DNA of 41,583 nt. It comes from MD308 sp051888795. Its GTDB lineage: Bacteria; Bacillota; Clostridia; Lachnospirales; Lachnospiraceae. Location: positions 1 through 41,583 of the forward strand of contig JBJFCD010000173.1 in the NCBI GenBank assembly GCA_051888795.1. Reading direction: 5' to 3'. The notes under the pieces are model-generated. The model did not search any database and was not told where the DNA came from. It saw only the letters and a program-made list of their open reading frames with translations. Of the stretch, positions 32,580 through 41,583 are shown one piece after another. The position numbers were made by a program, and so were the translations under genes. How positions within the stretch are numbered: position 1 is the stretch's first letter; each line of letters begins with the position of its first letter.

Positions 32580-33278
32580 ATGATGGTTAAATTTCAAGAT
32601 GTTGTAAAAACATATGGAACAGGAGAAGGAATGCAGACTGCGGTTGATCATATCAGCTTTACCATTAATGAAGGCGAGTTTGTGGTGATTTTAGGACAGT
32701 CCGGCGCTGGAAAATCTACCGTACTTAATATGATGGGCGGCATGGATCAGCCTTCGGAAGGAACAGTGACAGTAGCCGGAAGAGAAATCTCATCCATGAA
32801 TGATAAGCAGCTTGGAACATATCGTGCAGATGTGATTGGTTTTATCTTTCAGTTTTACAATCTGCTCCCAAGTCTTACTGCTTATGAAAATATAGCGCTG
32901 GTAAAGAGTATTGTGAAAAATGCGGGCAATGCGGATGAACTTTTGAAGTTAGTGGGGTTAGAGCATTGCAGGGATAAATTCCCGTCACAAATGTCCGGGG
33001 GAGAACAACAGAGAGTGTCCATTGCAAGAGCATTGGCGAAGAATCCACAGATTTTATTGGGAGATGAACCCACCGGTGCGCTTGACTCAGAAACCGGAGT
33101 GATAGTGCTGGAACTTTTACAGAAGCTGTGCCGTGAGCATGGAAAGACAGTTGTTCTGGTAACTCATAATGCGGATATTGCAAAATGCGCAGACAAAGTC
33201 ATTAATATGAAGAATGGAAAGATAATAGAAATTCGAACGAATGAACACCCAGCTTCTGTAAGGGAGGTTGAGTGGTAA
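32580..33278 (+). CDS. ABC transporter ATP-binding protein (MacB/LolD type), system 1
   Basis: A 232-residue ATPase with Walker A GQSGAGKST, signature QMSGGEQQRVSIARAL and Walker B ILLGDEPTGALD. The subclass is that paired with FtsX-type permeases for lipid, peptide or drug extrusion. Two consecutive ATG codons are possible starts (32580 and 32583), with only a weak purine-rich site. The stop overlaps the next start (TAATG). It lies behind a metal-regulon operator. Confidence 0.92.
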   Translation: MMVKFQDVVKTYGTGEGMQTAVDHISFTINEGEFVVILGQSGAGKSTVLNMMGGMDQPSEGTVTVAGREISSMNDKQLGTYRADVIGFIFQFYNLLPSLTAYENIALVKSIVKNAGNADELLKLVGLEHCRDKFPSQMSGGEQQRVSIARALAKNPQILLGDEPTGALDSETGVIVLELLQKLCREHGKTVVLVTHNADIAKCADKVINMKNGKIIEIRTNEHPASVREVEW

Positions 33279-35650
33279 TGTTACGAAAAAAGCTTTTAAG
33301 AGAAATGAGACACAACTGGGGACAATTTCTTTCTATCTTCCTGCTGGCGTTTTTAGCGATGGCACTCTACTGCTGCATGGAAGGGCATGTACTTGCACAA
33401 CATTCTGCAAGAGCGGAATTTCATAAAGAATGTAATCTGGCAGACCTTTGGATTTATGGAGAAGGATTTTCAGAGGAAAATGTAGAAGCGGTCAGGAATC
33501 TTGATTTTGTGAAGGATGCCGGGCTTCGCATGGCGGTTACCGGGTCTGCACCGGAGTGTGATGGCGCACAGGTCGATCTTTATCTGGAAAGAGAGGATAT
33601 AGTAAACCAGCCATACTATATGGAAGGAGAAACGTTTGACCCTTCGGATAAAGCGGGATTATGGCTGACAGCGGCCTTTGCTGAGGCGAGAAATATAAAG
33701 GTAGGGGATGATTTTACCATTGCATATAACGGAATCACTTTTACAAGAAAAGTAAAGGGACTTATAGAAAGCCCGGAATATGAATATCGGCAGGCGGAAG
33801 GTGATGCAGATATTTACATAGAAAATATTGCTTTCGTATATATGTCGTATGATGCGTTCCCGATTCGGGATTATGTAGAATATTTGATTGCACAGGGAAA
33901 AATTAATGCGAAAAAAGTTGATGATGAGAAGCTTGCAGAGCTGATGCCTTATACTCAAATGATTGTGACCACCACAGATGGGAAAGCATTAGAACATGAG
34001 GATGAAATTTCCATGGCACTGAATGGAGAATATGCAGCCATGGTGGATGAACATTCTATCCCGGGTATTGAAAGATTAAACAGTGAACTTTCACAGCATG
34101 AATCATTTTCGTGGCTGTTTGTTATTATTTTTGTAGGAATTGCGATTCTTGTCATTGCAACAGCCATGAGCCGTATGGTAGAGAAGCAGAGGACACAGAT
34201 CGGAACAATGAATGCACTGGGCATGAAGCCGTATAAAGTGGTGCTCCACTATGTGAGTTTCAGTTTGTTTGTTTCACTGGCAGGTGTATTAGCCGGACTG
34301 TGGTTCGGTTCAGCAGTCCTTGCACCAGTCATGGTAGATATGTTTGCTACATGGTATATTGTTCCGGGGCTAAATGGTGGATTTCGACCGGAATATCTTT
34401 TGGTTGCCGTGCTGATCGTGGCTGTCTGTAGTCTGGCAGCTTATCTTAGCTGCAAAAAAATATTAAAGGTCAGACCTGCGGAAGCACTTCGCCCGGCACC
34501 TCCGAAGCAAGGGAAAAACTGTGTTTTTGAAAAATTACCGTTTTGGGGAAGACTGGGATTTGTCAGCCAGTATAATCTTCGGGATATTTCCCGTGCCAAA
34601 CTCCGTGCGGCAATGGGAATCATAGGTACTGCAGTGGGAATGCTTTTGATGATATATGGGATTGCCTGCAATTCCCTTGTAGATCAGATGGAGGAATTGT
34701 GCTTTCATAAAATCCAGAATGCAGAATATTCCATGAGTATTTCTTCTGATGCAACCTCTGGGGATGTGGATGCGCTGGCAAAAGAGACTGACAGTGAGTT
34801 TATGATGACAGGACAAATTGAAATTGCTGCTGTTCCCAATGCGATTACGGAAGATAAGAAAAAGGGAACACTGACCGTGTTGGAGGGAAAAGGATTATAC
34901 AATTTGCTGGATAGCAATCTGAATGTGATCGATTTGAAACAGAAAGAAGGACAAGTGGGTGTAAGTCGAAAACTATGTGAAGATATGGGACTTTCTGCAG
35001 GAGATACTTTTTACTGGCATGTATATTCTGAAAACAAGTGGCATGAAGCTGAAGTGGGATATATCTTCCGAAGTATGGAAACTCAGGGGATTGCCTTCCT
35101 ACGGGAAGACTTTGAAAAAACCGGGGAAGAGTATACACCGACGACAGCCTATAGCAACGAGGATTTTGCAGAGTACGAAAAGGAACACTATGTGACTGCT
35201 GTACATAATAAAGAAGATATGATACAGGCTTTTGAAACAAGTTACGAAGTAATCAGTATCATGGTGTGGATGATGGTGATCTTTTCTGTGATCCTGATAG
35301 TGGTTGTACTGTATAATTCCGGGAATCTTTCTTTCCATGAGCGGATGGGCGAATTTGCAACACTAAAGGTATTAGGGTTACAGACATCCAAGATACGGAA
35401 TATCCTTACAGTCCAGAATCTCTGGCTTTCGGTTATAGGTATCCTCATCGGAGCACCCTTTGGAAAAATGAGCCTGAATGCTATGATGAATTCCAACGGA
35501 GAAAATTTTGATTATGCACTTACAGTTATACCGGGATGCTATCTGAATTCCGGAATACTTGTACTGGTGGTATCTATGGCAGTCAGCTTTCTGTTTAGCG
35601 GGCGCATACGGAATCTGGATATGGTGGAAATTTTGAAAGGAGCTGAATAA
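33278..35650 (+). CDS. FtsX-type ABC permease, system 1
   Basis: A 790-residue permease with two FtsX modules. There is an N-terminal span, a large extracellular domain (about 45-270), three spans (about 280-385), then a second set with a span at about 450, an extracellular part and three C-terminal spans. The start is at 33278, translationally coupled to the ATPase; AGGGAGG lies about 10 bases upstream. The layout is that of bacitracin/macrolide-type exporters. The next gene, with an HMA domain, starts 2 bases after its stop, hinting that the system may deal with metal or metal chelates. Confidence 0.9.
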   Translation: MLRKKLLREMRHNWGQFLSIFLLAFLAMALYCCMEGHVLAQHSARAEFHKECNLADLWIYGEGFSEENVEAVRNLDFVKDAGLRMAVTGSAPECDGAQVDLYLEREDIVNQPYYMEGETFDPSDKAGLWLTAAFAEARNIKVGDDFTIAYNGITFTRKVKGLIESPEYEYRQAEGDADIYIENIAFVYMSYDAFPIRDYVEYLIAQGKINAKKVDDEKLAELMPYTQMIVTTTDGKALEHEDEISMALNGEYAAMVDEHSIPGIERLNSELSQHESFSWLFVIIFVGIAILVIATAMSRMVEKQRTQIGTMNALGMKPYKVVLHYVSFSLFVSLAGVLAGLWFGSAVLAPVMVDMFATWYIVPGLNGGFRPEYLLVAVLIVAVCSLAAYLSCKKILKVRPAEALRPAPPKQGKNCVFEKLPFWGRLGFVSQYNLRDISRAKLRAAMGIIGTAVGMLLMIYGIACNSLVDQMEELCFHKIQNAEYSMSISSDATSGDVDALAKETDSEFMMTGQIEIAAVPNAITEDKKKGTLTVLEGKGLYNLLDSNLNVIDLKQKEGQVGVSRKLCEDMGLSAGDTFYWHVYSENKWHEAEVGYIFRSMETQGIAFLREDFEKTGEEYTPTTAYSNEDFAEYEKEHYVTAVHNKEDMIQAFETSYEVISIMVWMMVIFSVILIVVVLYNSGNLSFHERMGEFATLKVLGLQTSKIRNILTVQNLWLSVIGILIGAPFGKMSLNAMMNSNGENFDYALTVIPGCYLNSGILVLVVSMAVSFLFSGRIRNLDMVEILKGAE

Positions 35651-35651
35651 A

Positions 35652-36008
35652 ATGACGGATTTCGTTATTGTAGGGATATTGATTATATTGATTATTATTG
35701 GCATACGTTCCAGTGTTAAGCACTTCAAAGGTGAAGGTGGTTGCTGCGGTGGTGGCGGTTCTTCCGTTAAAGTAAAAAGAAAGAAACTGAAACAGGTTGT
35801 AAAACAAAAAACAGTTGTTATTGAGGGGATGACCTGTGAACATTGCAAAGCACGTGTAGAAAGCAGATTGAATGCATTGGATGGCATATCAGCCAAGGTA
35901 AATCTGAAAAAGAAAACCGCAGTGGTTTCCATGGAAAAGGATGTAAAGGTTGAAGTGATCAAGAAGGCTATAGAGAATGCGGGATATGAGGTTATAGAAA
36001 TAAGATAA
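35652..36008 (+). CDS. Membrane-anchored HMA protein (FeoB-associated-type N-terminus)
   Basis: 118 residues. An N-terminal transmembrane helix (5-20) is followed by a short linker with GGCCGGGGSS (29-38), like the Cys-rich FeoB-associated membrane proteins. After a basic stretch comes a complete heavy-metal-associated domain (about 54-118) with the metal-binding pair in GMTCEHCKARVE. The domain would face the cytoplasm and could pass soft metal ions to the P-type ATPase, which has lost its own CxxC. It is almost contiguous with the upstream permease gene. Confidence 0.85.
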   Translation: MTDFVIVGILIILIIIGIRSSVKHFKGEGGCCGGGGSSVKVKRKKLKQVVKQKTVVIEGMTCEHCKARVESRLNALDGISAKVNLKKKTAVVSMEKDVKVEVIKKAIENAGYEVIEIR

Positions 36009-36037
36009 TGGAAAAGTTGTTTGTATAAAATTATTTC

Positions 36038-36078
36038 TTGACATATCATGACATATAGAGTAGCATAACGTTGTTATG
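36038..36078 (+). promoter_or_regulatory. Promoter and TetR operator of the first TetR gene
   Basis: TTGACA (36038-36043), 17 bases, then TAGCAT (36061-36066) as a weak -10. The palindrome CATAACGTTGTTATG (36064-36078) overlaps the -10 box, fitting autorepression. Confidence 0.65.
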
Positions 36079-36105
36079 TTAAGATGCTGTTATGGAGGAG
36101 AAAAT

Positions 36106-36735
36106 TTGAAAGAAGATAAAGAAACAAGAAATAATTTGCTTCAAAGTGCCAGAAAAGAATTTACAGAGAAAGGCTATATGAAAGCATCTCTCAGAACCAT
36201 ATGCAAAAATGCAGGAGTAACTACTGGAGCGTTGTATTTCTTTTTTAAGGACAAAGAGGACTTGTTTGACGCAGTTGCCGGAGACACGATAAATGAGCTC
36301 TACAATATGATGCAGACACATTTCGAAGATGAAAAAAACATGGCTATGAAAGGTGAAGATATGTTGCCAAATGCAGAAGAAAGTGAGAATCATGAAGAGA
36401 CTGCTTCACAGATGATTCATCAGATGTATCTTCATAGAGAAGATATTCTGCTTGTGCTAACCAAGAGTCAGGGCACGAAATATGAAAATATTGCGGATCG
36501 ATTCATTGATTCGGCGGAGAAACATTATCGTCTAATGGCGGATGCGATGGTAAAATATCATCCAAAGGCAAAAATAGATGATAAGTTTATTCATTGGCTT
36601 GCCCATGAACAGATCGATACGTTTATCTTTATGATATCTCATATAGAAACGGAACAGGAAGCCTTACCATTTATTAACCAGGCTGTTACCTATATGATGT
36701 CGGGATGGTATGGTATGTTTTTGTCAAGGAAGTAA
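36106..36735 (+). CDS. TetR/AcrR-family regulator 1
   Basis: A 209-residue repressor starting at TTG 36106 (GGAGGAG lies 5 bases upstream; an earlier in-frame ATG lies inside the operator). The helix-turn-helix is at about 25-47 (SLRTICKNAGVTTGALYFFF), followed by an all-helical ligand domain. The CATAAC-N3-GTTATG operator before it recurs before the ABC genes that follow, so it probably controls itself and system 2. Confidence 0.9.
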   Translation: MKEDKETRNNLLQSARKEFTEKGYMKASLRTICKNAGVTTGALYFFFKDKEDLFDAVAGDTINELYNMMQTHFEDEKNMAMKGEDMLPNAEESENHEETASQMIHQMYLHREDILLVLTKSQGTKYENIADRFIDSAEKHYRLMADAMVKYHPKAKIDDKFIHWLAHEQIDTFIFMISHIETEQEALPFINQAVTYMMSGWYGMFLSRK

Positions 36736-36756
36736 AGGACTGAGGAATCAGTCCTT
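36735..36756 (+). terminator. Hairpin after the first TetR gene
   Basis: AAGGACTG pairs with CAGTCCTT around a 6-base loop. No T-run follows, so termination is uncertain. Confidence 0.4.
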
Positions 36757-36771
36757 AAAACATAACACATA

Positions 36772-36786
36772 CATAACACTGTTATG
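36772..36786. promoter_or_regulatory. TetR operator before ABC system 2
   Basis: CATAACACTGTTATG, the same arms as at 36064-36078 with another 3-base centre. An extra half site CATAAC is at 36761-36766. The ABC ATPase starts 30 bases downstream. Confidence 0.65.
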
Positions 36787-36816
36787 TAAAATTCAATAAT
36801 GGAAAGGAAGAAAAAG

Positions 36817-37518
36817 ATGTATTTACAAGTAAAAAATATGAAGAAAAGCTATGGCGAAGGTGAAAGCTACATACAGGTATTAAAAGGAATTTCAACCGGA
36901 CTTGAGAAGGGAGAAATGTGTGTCATAGAAGGAACAAGTGGATCTGGAAAATCCACCTTTCTAAACTGTATTGGTGGTCTTGATGTTCTGGATTCCGGCA
37001 GCATAATGGTGGATGGAATCGAAATTGTGGGAATGAAAGCAGACAAACTTTCTGATTACAGAAGAGACAATCTTGGTTTTGTTTTCCAGTTTTATAATCT
37101 GATTCCAAATCTCACCGTCAGAGAAAATATTCAGATTTGTGAATGCTTGAGTGATAATCCTCTTGACATGGATGAACTTCTGGATGTGCTTGGGCTTACA
37201 GAACATCAGAACAAGTTTCCATCGCAGATTTCCGGGGGACAACAGCAAAGATGCGCTATTGCAAGAGCACTTGTTAAAAATCCGAAGCTTCTGTTATGTG
37301 ATGAACCAACAGGAGCACTTGATTCTAAGACTTCGAGAGATATTCTTGATCTTTTGGAAAAGATTAATGAGAAATATGGTACTACTATGCTGATTGTTAC
37401 CCACAATAATTCCATTCGAAATATGGTGCATAAAGTGATTCGAATCAAAGACGGTCAGATCAGCAAGGAATATTACAATGAGACAAGAGTACCTGCTATG
37501 GAACTGGAGGATTTGTAA
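36817..37518 (+). CDS. ABC transporter ATP-binding protein (MacB/LolD type), system 2
   Basis: A 233-residue ATPase with Walker A GTSGSGKST, signature QISGGQQQRCAIARAL and Walker B LLLCDEPTGALD. The start at 36817 is chosen because GGAAAGGAAG precedes it. It is closely similar in plan to the ATPase of system 1. The permease starts 1 base after its stop. Confidence 0.92.
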   Translation: MYLQVKNMKKSYGEGESYIQVLKGISTGLEKGEMCVIEGTSGSGKSTFLNCIGGLDVLDSGSIMVDGIEIVGMKADKLSDYRRDNLGFVFQFYNLIPNLTVRENIQICECLSDNPLDMDELLDVLGLTEHQNKFPSQISGGQQQRCAIARALVKNPKLLLCDEPTGALDSKTSRDILDLLEKINEKYGTTMLIVTHNNSIRNMVHKVIRIKDGQISKEYYNETRVPAMELEDL

Positions 37519-37519
37519 T

Positions 37520-39915
37520 ATGCAGAAGATATTAAGTAAGAGAGTTTTAAGAGATTTAAAAGAGAACTGTATGCGGTATCTGGCGTTAAGTGCGCTCATT
37601 ATCTTGTGTATGTATGTCATTATTTCTTTGATTGGAACAGCAGATACCATCATTCTTGGTACAGAGAAGCTGGCTGAAAGCAACCATTTGGAGGACGGTG
37701 AGTTCAGCCTGTTTGTTCCGTTGTCTGATAAAGAAAAGGAAGAATTAACAGATCAAGGGATTTCACTGGAAGAACAGTTTTATCTGGATTATGCCATAGA
37801 AGATGGCAGTACTTTAAGAGTATTTCAAAACAGAAAGAATATAAATCTCATTGAAATTGTAGAAGGAAAAGGGGCGGAGACCAATTCAGAGCTTGTGGTA
37901 GAGCGTCGCTATGCCGAAGAGCATGATATTGAGATAGGGAATAGTCTTGTAATCGGAGATGAGATATTTACGGTTGCAGGAATTGGCTGCTGTCCGGATT
38001 ATGATTCTCCTCTTAAGGATTTTACAGACGGTAGTGTAGACAGCTTTCAATTTGGAACTGTCTTTGTAACGGAAGAAGCTTATAAGCAATTAATCAGTGA
38101 TGGTGGCAGTTTGAAAGCGGAGGAATATGTTTATGCCTATCTTCTAAACGGAGAAATGACGGATGANNNNNNNNNNNNNNNNNNNNNNNNNNNNNNNNNN
38201 NNNNNNNNNNNNNNNNNNNNNNNNNNNNNNNNNNNNNNNNNNNNNNNNNNNNNNNNNNNNNNNNNNCGGATGAGTTTTTCCGGGAATACTGGGAAGAACT
38301 GACTGCGGATAAAACAGATGAATTAATGGATGAGTATTTTGATTTTGAGATATCAAATCGGAGAAGCTTTTTAAAGGCGGGGGACAATCCGAGAATCATG
38401 GCGGCAGCGAATGATCAGGTCTTAAACAAATATGGTGGATTGATTGCCGGTGGTATTGTTCTTGTATTATTTGCCTATGTGATCTCCGTGTTTGTGGTGT
38501 ATGGAATTGAAAAGGAAAATACTACAATTGGAGCATTATATGCATTGGGAGTAAAACGGAATCAGTTGATTTTGCATTATTTATGTCTTCCGGTTGTAAT
38601 CTCATTCCTTGCCGGTGCAATCGGTTGTATGATTGGATTTGCGTCGATTGGAGGCAGTACCATTATGGGAAGCTGTTACGAATATTTCTCCATTCCGAAT
38701 ATGGAGAGTGTTTATCCACCTTATCTGATTGTATATGGATTAGTGCTGCCTCCTGTTATCTCCGCATTGGTTAACTGGATTGTAATTCGTGGAAAACTGA
38801 ACCGCCCGGCACTACAAATGCTAAAGAACGAGCAAAAAAGTCAACCTTTGAAGCAGATTAAATTAGGGAAAATGAATTTTGTCAAAGCATTTCGCATTCG
38901 TCAGATTATTCGGGAAGCACGGACATCCTTAACGGTTGTGGGAGGAATGTTTATTTCTTTGTTAATCCTGATGCTGGGCTTAAATTGTTTTTGTATGTGT
39001 CAACATATCAGCGAAGATAACAAAGCTGATACACAGTTTGAATATCTGTATACCTATAAATATCCGGAAGAAACTGTTCCGGAAGGTGGATTTGAGGCGT
39101 TTTCAAAGATAGTAAAAAAAGAGACCATGCGCTATAACCTGGAGGTTGCTCTTTTAGGTATTACAAAAGACAATCCGTTCTTTGATGTTACATTAACAGA
39201 CAGTAAAAGAGATGTGGTAATTTCCTCTGCTATGGCTGAAAAGTATAATCTGAAAAAAGATGATGTTTTTGTCGTAGAGGATGAAGAGGAAAAAATGCAT
39301 TATGCATTTACAGTTTATGATATAGCACAGTATTCCACCAGTTTCTATATCTTTATGGATATTGACTGTATGCGGGAAATGTTTGGCGAGGATGAGGATT
39401 ATTATAACCAGGTATTTTCGGATACAGAATTGGATATCGAAACGGGACGATTATATGGGGTGACGACGAAAAAAGATATTGAAAAGTCAGCAGATGTATT
39501 TATACAGCAGATGATGCCGATGGTAGCAATGATGACTGTAGTTTCTTCTTTGATTTTTGTTGTGGTGATGTATCTTATGATGAAGGTCATGATCGACCGC
39601 TGTGCTTTTCACATTTCCATGGCCAAAGTGTTTGGCTATCGGACAAAAGAAATTAAAAAGCTTTATCTGGATGGGAATTTCTATGTGATTGCGGTAGGGG
39701 CAGCTATTTGTATTCCACTTGCTAAAAAATGTATGGACTTGATGTATCCGTTTATGGTATCCAATGTATCCTGTGGAATGAATCTTCGTTATCCATGGCA
39801 GATGTATGCCATAGTGTATGTTGGAGTGTTGTTGCTGTATTTTGCTATTAATTGGTTGCTGACCAGAAAACTTAACAAAGTAAATTTAGCAGAAGTGTTG
39901 AAGAATAGAGAATAA
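37520..39915 (+). CDS. FtsX-type ABC permease, system 2 (interrupted by an assembly gap)
   Basis: Read from MQKILSKRVLRDLKENC at 37520 to the stop at 39915, with 100 N at 38167-38266. The two sides are in different frames across the placeholder, so its length is not the true gap length; there is no reason to call a biological frameshift. The N-terminal part has one span and an extracellular domain. The part after the gap has three spans (about 38430-38800), a second extracellular domain and three C-terminal spans ending NLAEVLKNRE. This matches the two-module plan of system 1. Confidence 0.85.
38167..38266. other. Assembly gap (100 N)
   Basis: Exactly 100 undetermined bases inside the permease gene, a usual scaffold placeholder. 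Confidence 0.97.
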
Positions 39916-40071
39916 TCTTTGTGATGGTGCTAGATGTTAGATGGTGATAATTAGTGTTGAATTTACCTTAAAAACCTAACCCCAAAACGCAGGTTTCTCT
40001 AAAGTCAAGATTGAGCATCATTCAAAGAGATTCAAAAAGGATAGTTGATAAATCTTCATCAGTTACACATC

Positions 40072-40128
40072 TTGACAGAAATTAAATTCAAAGCTATGAT
40101 TATAACGGTGTTATATAACACTGTTATA
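40072..40128 (+). promoter_or_regulatory. Promoter and double TetR operator of the second TetR gene
   Basis: TTGACA (40072-40077), 17 bases, TATGAT (40095-40100). Directly after it are two palindromes sharing two bases: TATAACGGTGTTATA (40101-40115) and TATAACACTGTTATA (40114-40128). They cover the expected transcription start. Confidence 0.7.
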
Positions 40129-40155
40129 AGGATGGCTTTTATGTAGGAGAGAAAG

Positions 40156-40788
40156 ATGGTAGAGGTAAAAGATACATCTACGTTAGTAAAAATTCATATG
40201 GCAGCAAAACGGGAATTTCTGGAAAAAGGTTTTCAAGCGGCTTCTTTACGCAATATTGTAAAGACAGCAGGGGTGACGACAGGTGCTTTCTATGGCTATT
40301 ACAAGAGTAAGGAAGAGTTGTTTGATGCATTGGTAGGGGAGCAGGCAGAATATGTTTTGAGATTATTTGATACAACCCTTGGAAATTTTAATAAGTTATC
40401 AGGGGAAGAGCAAACGAAGAGGATGACAGATATTTCTGGGGATGCAATGCTTCAGATGCTTGACTATATCTATGATTATTATGATGAATTTAAATTACTT
40501 ATTCTTTGTTCGGAAGGAACGCAATATGTTGATTTTATTCATCAATTAGTATTGAAAGAAACAGCTTCTACGTATGCTTATATAGAAATTTTAAAGCAGA
40601 TGGGAATTAATATAAAACCAATCAATAATAGTTTAATTCACATGGTTTCCAGTGGACTTTTTACGGGTGCATTTGAAACAATTGTTCATGATATGCCAAA
40701 AGAAGAAGCAAGAGAGTATGTCCGACAGCTACAACAATTTTACACAGCGGGTTGGGAAAAGCTTTTAGGTGTAAAATTTGGAGAATAG
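40156..40788 (+). CDS. TetR/AcrR-family regulator 2
   Basis: A 210-residue repressor with a helix-turn-helix at about 25-50 (SLRNIVKTAGVTTGAFYGYY), much like regulator 1 in this part. AGGAGAG precedes the ATG. The operators in front of it have the same core (ATAAC-N3-GTTAT) as those of regulator 1, with T/A instead of C/G at the outer position, so the two may cross-regulate. It lies between system 2 and the following ABC transporter. Confidence 0.9.
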   Translation: MVEVKDTSTLVKIHMAAKREFLEKGFQAASLRNIVKTAGVTTGAFYGYYKSKEELFDALVGEQAEYVLRLFDTTLGNFNKLSGEEQTKRMTDISGDAMLQMLDYIYDYYDEFKLLILCSEGTQYVDFIHQLVLKETASTYAYIEILKQMGINIKPINNSLIHMVSSGLFTGAFETIVHDMPKEEAREYVRQLQQFYTAGWEKLLGVKFGE

Positions 40789-40798
40789 ACAGCAAATA

Positions 40799-40830
40799 AG
40801 AGAAACTCATCCGGGTTTCTCTTAAAAATA
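40799..40830 (+). terminator. Hairpin after the second TetR gene
   Basis: AAGAGAAAC pairs with GTTTCTCTT around a 7-base loop, followed by AAAAATAAATT. A weak terminator at best. Confidence 0.45.
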
Positions 40831-40838
40831 AATTGTGG

Positions 40839-40854
40839 GTTAGAATAAACTAAC
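40839..40854. promoter_or_regulatory. Metal-regulon operator, perfect palindrome, before the last ABC gene
   Basis: GTTAGAATAAACTAAC, ending 20 bases before the ABC transporter start and containing a -10-like TAGAAT. Confidence 0.65.
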
Positions 40855-40874
40855 TAAAGTAAGGAGGAATAGCA

Positions 40875-41583
40875 ATGAAACAAAAGGAAAGAAGCACGAT
40901 GAGCTGGCTTGCCGAATTTGCAGGTGAGAAAAAGAGTCTGTACATTGCAAGTGTCATATTTGCCATCATCGGAGTTGCCTGCAGTATCATTCCCTATGTC
41001 ATTATGGGGGATATAGTGGCAAAACTGGTTGGAGGAAACCGTGACTGGCAGTTTTATTTAAGGGATGGAATAATCATGGCGGTATTTTGGATAGGAAGGG
41101 TTACCTTTCATGGAACATCCACGTCTTGTTCTCATAAAGCCACCTTCCATGTATTAGCCACAATTCGAAAGAGGTTATGTGATAAGCTGGTAAAAGTTCC
41201 GTTGGGATTGGTAAAAGACACACCATCCGGCTCTTTGAAAAATATTATGGTAGAGCGGGTTGACAGCATTGAAACAACGTTGGCACATGTATTACCAGAG
41301 TTTACGGCGAATCTCATGGCACCTTTGGCGGTGTTTATCTATCTCCTGATTATCGACTGGAGAATGGGACTGGTTTCGCTGGTTACTCTTATTCTTGGTT
41401 TGTTAGCTTACATGGGAATGATGATTGGTTATGAAGAAAGTTATCAGAACACTGTAAATAAAACAAAGATATTGAATGATACAGCGGTAGAGTATATCAA
41501 TGGTATTGAGGTGATTAAGGCTTTTGGTAAGGCACAGAAATCCTATGAAAAATTTGAAGTGGCAGCAAAAGAAGGTGCAGAAT
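40875..41583 (+). CDS. ABC exporter-fold transporter, membrane part (3' end cut by window)
   Basis: About 236 codons to the window edge. The start follows AAGGAGG. It shows the membrane domain of a fused half-transporter: hydrophobic segments near 18-38, 60-75, 145-165 and 170-195, and the coupling-helix region VEYINGIEVIKAFGKA. The ATPase part lies beyond the window. With a perfect metal-regulon operator in front, an iron-related role such as siderophore or haem handling is plausible but not shown. Confidence 0.85.
   Translation, partial: MKQKERSTMSWLAEFAGEKKSLYIASVIFAIIGVACSIIPYVIMGDIVAKLVGGNRDWQFYLRDGIIMAVFWIGRVTFHGTSTSCSHKATFHVLATIRKRLCDKLVKVPLGLVKDTPSGSLKNIMVERVDSIETTLAHVLPEFTANLMAPLAVFIYLLIIDWRMGLVSLVTLILGLLAYMGMMIGYEESYQNTVNKTKILNDTAVEYINGIEVIKAFGKAQKSYEKFEVAAKEGAE

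Noticed and set aside
37520..39915. Apparent frameshift in the second FtsX permease
   Set aside because: The frame change coincides with the 100-N placeholder, whose true length is unknown.

Overview
The window reads as a low-to-moderate GC Firmicute of the Lachnospiraceae type (Dorea/Blautia/Mediterraneibacter-like). The evidence is strong AGGAGG ribosome sites, sigma-A promoters, the glnA plus ANTAR-regulator pair, LL-diaminopimelate aminotransferase lysine synthesis, a PrdA-like protein and DUF2325/DUF3793/flavodoxin genes. A run of 100 N at 38167-38266 marks a draft or metagenome assembly. No species can be named from the sequence alone.

Layout. 1-6.3 kb is a housekeeping segment: a partial pduL, a small membrane protein, glnA with an attenuator-like leader and an ANTAR regulator, dapF-dapL, an orphan PrdA-N-terminal-like gene, and tRNA-Gln and tRNA-Pro. 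A 103-bp direct repeat (6376-6478 and 27483-27585, one mismatch) then brackets about 21 kb. Pieces of a decayed tyrosine recombinase lie beside both copies and a broken rep-like gene lies near the right end, so the interval looks like an integrated island.

The main cargo, 7.7-23.8 kb, is a candidate C-glycoside (C-C linked aryl glycoside) catabolic locus. It holds an AraC regulator fused to a GH39-like domain, two alpha/beta pairs resembling the C-glycoside deglycosidase complex (TIM-barrel alpha plus DUF6379 beta), three Gfo/Idh/MocA oxidoreductases, a third TIM-barrel isomerase, a ROK sugar kinase, a GPH/MFS transporter and a complete sugar ABC importer. The expected flow is import, oxidation of the sugar at C3, lyase cleavage of the C-C bond by alpha/beta, then isomerisation and phosphorylation of the released sugar. 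The two promoter regions of the locus share operator-like blocks at identical spacing, which suggests joint control by the AraC protein.

24-28 kb is debris: a DUF2798 membrane gene, internally deleted F1-ATPase gamma/beta/epsilon genes, a rep-like gene with one nonsense codon, integrase pieces and a remnant of a conjugative-element HTH gene.

28-41.6 kb is a metal and efflux region: a P1B-type ATPase with a 26-residue leader protein, a dtxR/mntR pseudogene, DUF2325-DUF3793-flavodoxin, a feoB remnant, two ABC/FtsX exporter systems, a membrane-HMA fusion, two TetR regulators and a partial ABC transporter. The palindrome GTTAG-N6-CTAAC recurs before the metal-related units, consistent with a DtxR-type iron regulon. 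CATAAC-N3-GTTATG-type palindromes precede the TetR/ABC units.
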